Source: Acidobacteriota bacterium (GTDB taxonomy: Bacteria > Acidobacteriota > Terriglobia > Terriglobales > Acidobacteriaceae). Taken from it: 11,512 nt of DNA. Below, one piece after another: positions 6,271 through 11,512 of this stretch (within the stretch, counting starts at the first letter, position 1; each line of letters starts with the position of its first letter). Made by a program: the position numbers and the translations under genes. Under the pieces are notes generated by a model. The model did no database searches, had not been told where the DNA came from, and worked only from the letters and a program-made list of their open reading frames with translations. Location: contig JAGWML010000080.1 of the NCBI GenBank assembly GCA_028873155.1, forward strand, positions 1 to 11,512. Reading direction: 5' to 3'.

Positions 6271-7194
6271 ATGCCTGCACTCAGCCCGATGGACCCCCAA
6301 CAGCTTAAGCAAACGATCGGCAAGGGGCTGCTTTCGTTTCCTGTCACGCATTTCACCGATGACAATCAGCTCAACGAGGAGTCCTATCGCAGCCACCTGG
6401 CATGGATGGTCGATCATGAGCCGGCGGGTCTTTTTGCGGCGGGTGGCACAGGTGAGTTCTTTTCTCTGACTCTCGATGAGTACGCCAATGTCGTGCGGGC
6501 AGCATCCAGTGAGATTGCGGGCCAGGTGCCGCTGCTGGCCGGTTGTGGCTACGGCACGGCCATGGCAATCCAATTCGCACGGGCGGCAGAGGCAGCAGGG
6601 GCACAGGGCCTATTGCTGTTTCCGCCGTATCTGGTGAATGCCGAACAGGGAGGATTGCTGGCGCACGCAGAAGAGGTGTGCAGGTCCACGAATCTCGGAG
6701 TCATTGTCTATAACCGTGACAACGCGATTCTGAACGAAGTGACGCTGGCGCAGTTGGCCGAGAGATGCCCGAACCTGATCGGATTCAAAGATGGCGTGGG
6801 CAATCTTGAGCTAATGGCACGTATCTATCTGCGCCTGGGCGACCGGCTGACGTATATCGGAGGACTGCCAACGGCTGAGACATTTGCTTTGCCGTACCTC
6901 GAGATGGGTGTCACGACCTACTCTTCTGCGATCTTCAACTTTTTGCCTGTGTGGGCGAAAGAGTTTTATAGCGCCGTTCGCCGCCGCGATCGTGAGTTCA
7001 TTGCGAGGCAGTTGCGCGAGTTCGTGATGCCGTATATCACCATCCGCGATCGCAAAAAGGGCTATGCGGTCTCGATCATCAAGGCGGGCATGAGGATTGT
7101 GGGCCGTCCCGCTGGCTCAGTCCGTGCGCCGCTCACAGACCTGACTGACGATGAACTGCTTCAATTGCGCGCGCTGATTGCGCAACGCACCTAG
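6271..7194 (+). CDS. kdgD: 5-dehydro-4-deoxyglucarate dehydratase
   Basis: 307 residues, the normal size for the KdgD branch of the DHDPS/N-acetylneuraminate lyase superfamily. The enzyme converts 5-dehydro-4-deoxyglucarate to 2,5-dioxopentanoate with loss of water and CO2, in the cytoplasm. The TIM-barrel markers are 'LLSFPVTHF' at 20-28, 'AAGGTGEFFSL' at 56-66 (GTGE loop), 'VIVYNRDN' at 144-151 with catalytic Tyr147, and 'LIGFKDGVG' at 169-177 with Schiff-base Lys173. 'YNRDN', 'GFKDG' and the C-terminal 'GYAVSIIKAGMRIVG' separate KdgD from lysine-pathway DapA. It is first of three genes; the MFS gene starts 35 nt downstream. A start at 6289 would give 301 residues and match homologues better at the N-terminus, but lacks a ribosome binding site. 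Confidence 0.93.
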   Translation: MPALSPMDPQQLKQTIGKGLLSFPVTHFTDDNQLNEESYRSHLAWMVDHEPAGLFAAGGTGEFFSLTLDEYANVVRAASSEIAGQVPLLAGCGYGTAMAIQFARAAEAAGAQGLLLFPPYLVNAEQGGLLAHAEEVCRSTNLGVIVYNRDNAILNEVTLAQLAERCPNLIGFKDGVGNLELMARIYLRLGDRLTYIGGLPTAETFALPYLEMGVTTYSSAIFNFLPVWAKEFYSAVRRRDREFIARQLREFVMPYITIRDRKKGYAVSIIKAGMRIVGRPAGSVRAPLTDLTDDELLQLRALIAQRT

Positions 7195-7229
7195 CTCACG
7201 CTTATCTTGATCACCTAAGGACCCGCTGC

Positions 7230-8570
7230 ATGGATGCCGCTTCGCGAAATTCGAGCCACGTGCGATTCCTGGTTGTGTTTGCTCTGTTCATGGCGAGTGC
7301 TTTCAGTTATGGCGATCGCGTTGTGCTCTCCATTGCTGGCATCCGCCTGGCGAAGGATATGCATCTGACGTCGATTCAGCTCGGCTATCTCTTCTCGATG
7401 TTCAGCTGGGTTTATGTGGTAGCACAAGTGCCTGCTGGATATCTGCTTGATCGCTATGGCGCCAAGCGGATCTACGTGATCAGCATCGTTGCATGGTCGA
7501 TGCTGGCAGTCAGCACCGGATTCGCCGGATTCCTCACTGGCGGATTGGCCTTTGCGGTGCTTCTCACGGCTCGCCTTCTTTCGGGGCTCGCGCAGGCGCC
7601 GGTATTTCCAGGCAATGGACGCATCGTCGCAGCATGGTTTCCTGCTAATGAGCGCGGCACAGCTTCTGCAATCTTCAATTCATCGCAGTACTTCGCCTTC
7701 GTGCTCTTTGCGCCTGCCATTGGCTGGATTGCGCAGACCGCCGGATGGAAGGAATGTTTCTGGCTTCTTGGCGGCCTGGGTATCGCGCTGGCAGTTCTCT
7801 GGTCACGCACCATCCACGATGTCGATGATCACCCACGTATCTCCGCAGCAGAGGCTGCGCACATCCGCAGCGGCGGAGGACTCTGCACGATCGGCGCCTC
7901 GACCAGCGCGGTCCATACGACTTTCGGCTGGAGTCAGGGCGCGCGTCTGCTCACGCAGCGATTGATTCTCGGTGTGTACATCGGACAGTTCTGCATCAAC
8001 ACACTCACAATTTTCTTTCTCACGTGGTTTCCCATCTATCTCAACCAGGGACGCCACATGTCGATCGCGCGAGTCGGCGTCGTCTCCGCGCTACCCGCGC
8101 TGTGTGGCTCTTTGGGCGGCCTGCTTGGGGGCGTCGTGTCGGACGCGCTGCTGCGCCGATCGAACTCGCTGAATGTTGCGCGCAAGGCCCCGATCATTCT
8201 CGGCATGCTGCTGGCGATGACTCTGGTTCTGTGCAACTACACCGATTCGCAGATCGCAATTCTCACACTGATGTCCCTTTCCTTTTTCGGGAAGGGCTTT
8301 GGCGCGTTGGGGTGGACGCTGGTTTCCGACATTTCCCCGGCAGGCTTTGTTGGCCTCAATGGAGGCTTCTTCAATCTTTGTGGCAATCTTGCGGGCATTA
8401 CCACGCCGATTGTGATTGGGTATTTTGTCCAGATGACCGGCTCGTTCAATCTCGCTCTCGACTTCGTCGCTGTAGCGGCTCTTGGAGCGATCATCAGTTA
8501 TCTGTTCATCGCAGGCGATATCTATCGGCTACAGCCTGAACAGTTTCGCCGCGCAGTGGTCGCAGCATAA
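7230..8570 (+). CDS. MFS transporter, probable galactarate/glucarate (GudP/GarP-type) permease
   Basis: 446 residues with about twelve predicted hydrophobic helices, as in the anion:cation symporter branch of the major facilitator superfamily. TM1 carries 'GDRVVLSIAG' (28-37), close to the 'DRATLSIAG' type of E. coli GudP. The loop after TM2 has the MFS signature 'GYLLDRYGAKRIY' (70-82), and 'VFPGNGRIVAAWFPANERG' follows TM4. A cytoplasmic loop around 195-230 separates the two halves. Members import hexuronates, glucarate or galactarate with protons. Substrate is inferred from its position between kdgD and garD. The ATG at 7230 has TAAGGA eight bases upstream. The gap to garD is 56 nt. Confidence 0.88.
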   Translation: MDAASRNSSHVRFLVVFALFMASAFSYGDRVVLSIAGIRLAKDMHLTSIQLGYLFSMFSWVYVVAQVPAGYLLDRYGAKRIYVISIVAWSMLAVSTGFAGFLTGGLAFAVLLTARLLSGLAQAPVFPGNGRIVAAWFPANERGTASAIFNSSQYFAFVLFAPAIGWIAQTAGWKECFWLLGGLGIALAVLWSRTIHDVDDHPRISAAEAAHIRSGGGLCTIGASTSAVHTTFGWSQGARLLTQRLILGVYIGQFCINTLTIFFLTWFPIYLNQGRHMSIARVGVVSALPALCGSLGGLLGGVVSDALLRRSNSLNVARKAPIILGMLLAMTLVLCNYTDSQIAILTLMSLSFFGKGFGALGWTLVSDISPAGFVGLNGGFFNLCGNLAGITTPIVIGYFVQMTGSFNLALDFVAVAALGAIISYLFIAGDIYRLQPEQFRRAVVAA

Positions 8571-8626
8571 AGCGGGTTGCTGCCGAGTGCGGGTGTTTAA
8601 TTTTTTGAGATCGCAGGTGTTCTCTA

Positions 8627-10192
8627 ATGTCTAGATCGCCGACTGAACCACGCCTGGTGCGCGTGACCGCAAGCGATAACGTTGCCACGGTTGTCAATGA
8701 TGGCGGACTTCCCGCAGGCACGTGCATTCCAACCGGCATCGCTTCACGCGAAATAGTTTTACTGGAGGATGTGCCCGAAGCGCACAAGGTCACGCTTGTC
8801 GATTTCGCGCCGGGAGATGATGTGGTTCGATACGGCGCAGTGATCGGCGCCGCAACTGAAGCGCTGCCTGCGGGCAGTTGGATGCATGAAGGCCGTCTTC
8901 AACTGCCTCAAGTTCCATCGTTGGACAATCTGCCGATGGCGACAAGTGTGCCCCCAGCTCAGCCGCCGTTGGAGGGATTCACCTTCGAGGGTTACCTCAG
9001 TCCGGATGGAACGGTCGGCACACGCAATATCCTGGCGATCACGACGACGGTGCAGTGCGTAGCTCCGACGGTGGAGTTCGCAGTTCGCCGCATCAAGTCC
9101 GACCTTCTGCCTAGGTTTCCAAACGTCGATGATGTAATTGCCCTGACCCACGGTTTCGGCTGTGGAGTGGCCATTGATGCGCCCGGAGCAGAAATCCCGA
9201 TCCGCACACTGCGGAATCTCGCGTTGAATCCAAACCTGGGCGGCACACCGATTGTGGTGAGCCTAGGGTGCGAAAAACTGCAGCCAAGTCGCCTGTTGCC
9301 GGCCGAGAAGCTTCCAATTCTCCAGAATGAACCCATTGTGGTGCGGCTGCAGGACGACAAGCACACGGGATTTCTGGACATGGTGCATGCGATTGTTGCC
9401 GCAGCCGAGAGCCGGCTTGAGCAACTGAACAGACGGCGGCGCGTAACACGACCTGTGTCCGATCTAGTGGTTGGGCTGCAGTGCGGCGGCAGCGATGCAT
9501 TTTCAGGCATAACGGCGAATCCCGCCGTGGGGTATGCATCTGACTTGCTTGTGCGCGCCGGTGCGACGGTGCTCTTTTCTGAAGTGACAGAGGTGCGTGA
9601 TGCGATCCACCTGCTCACCGCGCGCTCAGCGACACCGGAAGTCGCACAGGCACTGGTGCGAGAGATGGCGTGGTATGACGCCTACCTTGCGCGGGGCGGT
9701 GCCGACCGAAGCGCCAACCCGTCGCCAGGCAACAAGCTTGGTGGATTGAACAATGTAGTTGAAAAGGCGCTTGGCTCGGTTGCCAAGAGCGGGACCAGCC
9801 GCATCTCTGGCGTGAGTGGACCGGGGGAGCGCGTCACCACCAAGGGCCTTGTCTTCGCCGCAACACCTGCGAGCGACTTTGTCTGCGGCACACTGCAGTT
9901 GGCCGCATCGATGAACATGCACGTATTCACAACGGGCAGGGGCACGCCGTATGGGCTGGCGATGGCGCCCGTCATTAAGGTATCCTCCCGCACGCCACTT
10001 GCGGAACATTGGAGTGACTTGATTGATATCGATGCAGGAACGATTGCAACCGGTCAGTTAACGGTCCAGCAGGTGGGTGAACTGATCTTCAATATGATTC
10101 TTGACGTGGCAAGCGGCCGCCGGCAGACATGCGCCGATCGCTGGGGATTGCATAACGATCTGGTCTTGTTCAACCCCGCACCGATCACTTGA
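8627..10192 (+). CDS. garD: Galactarate dehydratase
   Basis: 521 residues, against about 523 for E. coli GarD. It removes water from meso-galactarate to give 5-dehydro-4-deoxyglucarate, the substrate of the neighbouring kdgD product; the E. coli enzyme needs iron. Domains: an N-terminal SAF domain (about 10-85, 'DNVATVVNDGGLPAGT', 'GSWMHEGRLQLP'), then the UxaA/GarD catalytic region. Conserved segments include 'LEGFTFEGY' (115-123), 'GTRNILAITTTVQCVAP' (131-147), 'HGFGCGVAIDAPGAEIPIRT' (175-194), 'LGCEKLQPSRL' (213-223), 'LQCGGSDAFSGITANPAVG' (284-302), 'TDRSANPSPGN'-like 'ADRSANPSPGN' (359-369) and a 'LFNPAPIT' end. These fit GarD better than altronate dehydratase UxaA, which is shorter at this end. 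The ATG has AGGTG seven bases upstream. Last gene of the operon; no clear terminator directly behind it. Confidence 0.92.
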   Translation: MSRSPTEPRLVRVTASDNVATVVNDGGLPAGTCIPTGIASREIVLLEDVPEAHKVTLVDFAPGDDVVRYGAVIGAATEALPAGSWMHEGRLQLPQVPSLDNLPMATSVPPAQPPLEGFTFEGYLSPDGTVGTRNILAITTTVQCVAPTVEFAVRRIKSDLLPRFPNVDDVIALTHGFGCGVAIDAPGAEIPIRTLRNLALNPNLGGTPIVVSLGCEKLQPSRLLPAEKLPILQNEPIVVRLQDDKHTGFLDMVHAIVAAAESRLEQLNRRRRVTRPVSDLVVGLQCGGSDAFSGITANPAVGYASDLLVRAGATVLFSEVTEVRDAIHLLTARSATPEVAQALVREMAWYDAYLARGGADRSANPSPGNKLGGLNNVVEKALGSVAKSGTSRISGVSGPGERVTTKGLVFAATPASDFVCGTLQLAASMNMHVFTTGRGTPYGLAMAPVIKVSSRTPLAEHWSDLIDIDAGTIATGQLTVQQVGELIFNMILDVASGRRQTCADRWGLHNDLVLFNPAPIT

Positions 10193-10404
10193 AAAACGTT
10201 CATATTACTTGGGCTAATTCATCGGAAGAGTTGTCACCGGAGGACAGGAACTGATAGGCCCGCGTTGGAGGTTCAAGGGGTTATCCTTTCGAATTTGACC
10301 GGAGCAAGTGGGAGTAGGGATCAATCCGTTGCTTCGGAGAGTGGCTGCAGCCGCCCTCCGCGTGAGCGCAGGGGCGGCTGCCTGGTGGGTGGCGCGCATG
10401 CAAC
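10193..10404. other. Convergent intergenic gap between garD and the TonB-dependent receptor gene
   Basis: No credible coding region or RNA gene is visible here. The only structure I can support is the hairpin at 10347-10381. No T-tract terminator follows garD. Confidence 0.6.
10347..10381. terminator. Hairpin between convergent genes, possible terminator
   Basis: GCAGCCGCCC at 10347-10356 pairs perfectly with GGGCGGCTGC at 10372-10381 around a 15-nt loop that has some internal pairing of its own (GCG/CGC). The stem is strong and GC-rich, 23 nt after the stop of the minus-strand receptor gene and 154 nt after garD. Neither strand has a T run behind it, so intrinsic termination is uncertain; it may instead protect the mRNA end. 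Confidence 0.45.
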
Positions 10405-11512
10405 TTAGAAGTTGAATCGTGCCTCGAACTGAATGCGCCGGTTGTTTCCGTACGATGCCAGCGAGGGGTCGGTGGCTGACGACAGCGTGTTCGACTGATT
10501 GAACAGCGGTGAGCTGAGGTTTCCCGACGGCAGCCCGCGGTTGTCGTGATTCATAAGATTCCGCGCCGTCACGCTGATTGTCATGTGCGGCCCCGTCGGT
10601 GTGTGCGGGATATAGAACCAGTTCGGCCGCATCCGCGCGGCGGGTGCCACACCGGGCGCTTCCGGCCGATGAAATGCAAACGCCCGACTCACACGCAGGT
10701 TCATCTCAACAAAATCCGGTCCCTGTGCAAAGTTTCGCGGCAGAATCATCTCGCCCGCCGACGGCGACGGATCCAGCAGACCGTAGGGCGTCTTCATTAC
10801 TCCTTGCTTCGTCGGGTCCGTTGCGATCCCGGGCCGGTCATTGTAAATCGAGTCGCCGTTGTTGTCATGTCCGGTGATGAGGTTGAACGGCGCACCGGAG
10901 CGCACAATCAGATAAGGGCTCATCGTCATCCCCAGCGGCCCCGGCGTTGTTCCGTTCACTACCGCGTAGTGATGTATATCTGTCGCCGCGCGTCCGTATT
11001 CCGCTGCAATGTCGTTCTGGTTCAGAGGAAACATCGATGGCCCATCGGTGTTGTCGTGCGCCTGCGTCCATGTATAGTTGCCAAACAGCGCAAAACCATT
11101 GCGATATTTCCGCCGCAGCGACACCGTTACCTGTGTCTCGTTCAAACTGCCTTCAGATTGGTACTGATAGTTATTTCCCGTAGACGGATTTGCGGCCACA
11201 TTCGCGGAGTACAGCAGGTGCCGACCCATTGTGTTCGCCACCGTCACGCCGACCACCGCCGAGCTCGCGAGTTGCTGCTCCACCGCGATGGAAGACTGCA
11301 TCAGATACGGCGGCCGCAGCCCGCTTGCGATCGAGTCCACCGTCTGCGGCAATCCCATCCCGGCGAGCGTGGCTACCGGCGGCGCAGAGGGATAGAAATC
11401 TGGATTGGCAACAATATATTGCTGCTGCAGCACGCCGTTGTAGCGCAGCGTATTCAGGTACAGGCCCGGTTGAAATCGCTCAAAAAACATACCGGCGCCC
11501 GCCCGGACGACG
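10405..11512 (-). CDS. TonB-dependent receptor, Oar-like, C-terminal part (truncated by window end)
   Basis: 369 codons including the TAA stop are present; the 5' part lies beyond the window, and the frame continues past the internal Met at 11490 as '..VRAGAGMFFERF', a motif I know from Oar-like receptors ('RAGxGIFYDRF'). This is the outer-membrane beta-barrel. Strand-like segments alternate with loops, including 'NGFALFGNYTWTQAHDNTDG', 'ATDIHHYAVVNGTTPG' and 'NLRVSRAFAF', and it ends 'RIQFEARFNF', an aromatic C-terminus suited to BAM-dependent insertion. Such proteins are many in Acidobacteriota, usually with an N-terminal carboxypeptidase-regulatory-like domain; that part is not visible. 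Substrate unknown; a plant-polysaccharide or oligosaccharide ligand is possible but not shown. It is transcribed toward garD and is not part of that operon. Confidence 0.85.
   Translation of the reverse strand, partial: VVRAGAGMFFERFQPGLYLNTLRYNGVLQQQYIVANPDFYPSAPPVATLAGMGLPQTVDSIASGLRPPYLMQSSIAVEQQLASSAVVGVTVANTMGRHLLYSANVAANPSTGNNYQYQSEGSLNETQVTVSLRRKYRNGFALFGNYTWTQAHDNTDGPSMFPLNQNDIAAEYGRAATDIHHYAVVNGTTPGPLGMTMSPYLIVRSGAPFNLITGHDNNGDSIYNDRPGIATDPTKQGVMKTPYGLLDPSPSAGEMILPRNFAQGPDFVEMNLRVSRAFAFHRPEAPGVAPAARMRPNWFYIPHTPTGPHMTISVTARNLMNHDNRGLPSGNLSSPLFNQSNTLSSATDPSLASYGNNRRIQFEARFNF

Noticed and set aside
8598..8607. T-rich run between the MFS gene and garD as a terminator
   Set aside because: No stable stem precedes it, and the downstream garD belongs functionally to the same operon.
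8992..9618. 208-codon minus-strand open frame inside garD
   Set aside because: garD matches its family along its full length; this frame is Ser/Arg-rich antisense noise.
1..11512. CRISPR array, tRNA/rRNA genes, insertion sequence or phage genes
   Set aside because: I looked for regularly spaced repeats, terminal inverted repeats with transposase-like frames, and cloverleaf or rRNA-like sequence and saw none; nearly all the sequence is accounted for by ordinary coding regions.

Overview
The window is about 60% GC by eye and densely coded. It looks like a chromosomal segment of an Acidobacteriota member, probably of the Acidobacteriaceae/Terriglobia type. This rests on family resemblance, not on a search: a large Oar-like TonB-dependent receptor, a CinA with an 'SEMLTPYRQDTNSL' N-terminus, a RimO with an enlarged linker, and a divergent pyruvate:ferredoxin oxidoreductase (PFOR) tail. 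I saw no rRNA, tRNA, CRISPR array, insertion sequence or phage gene.

Layout. (1) Positions 1-807 (+) hold the 3' end of a large 2-oxoacid (pyruvate-type):ferredoxin oxidoreductase. A near-perfect stem-loop at 827-858 follows and can serve as terminator for both converging genes. (2) Positions 886-6023, all on the minus strand, form a housekeeping run. In transcription order it is rimO (ribosomal protein S12 methylthiotransferase), yacG (zinc-finger gyrase inhibitor), pgpA (phosphatidylglycerophosphatase A), an IPT/TIG plus NHL-type beta-propeller protein, a small ABM-fold monooxygenase-like protein, and cinA. yacG, pgpA and the propeller gene are tightly packed (overlap or 8-nt gap) and probably co-transcribed. 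Gaps of about 105 nt set off the last two genes. (3) Positions 6024-6270 are a divergent intergenic region with candidate promoter and operator signals. (4) Positions 6271-10192 (+) form a sugar-diacid catabolic cassette: kdgD-like 5-dehydro-4-deoxyglucarate dehydratase, a GudP/GarP-type MFS transporter, and garD galactarate dehydratase. (5) Positions 10405-11512 (-) hold the C-terminal part of a TonB-dependent outer-membrane receptor, convergent with garD.

Working together: the MFS protein should import galactarate (and perhaps glucarate). GarD dehydrates galactarate to 5-dehydro-4-deoxyglucarate, and KdgD dehydrates and decarboxylates that to 2,5-dioxopentanoate (alpha-ketoglutarate semialdehyde). 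A dehydrogenase, not in this window, would convert it to 2-oxoglutarate. This joins the E. coli-type first enzyme to the non-aldolase lower route. No regulator or aldehyde dehydrogenase gene is visible here. I found no convincing new defence or mobile system; the points worth a second look are modest and listed as such.
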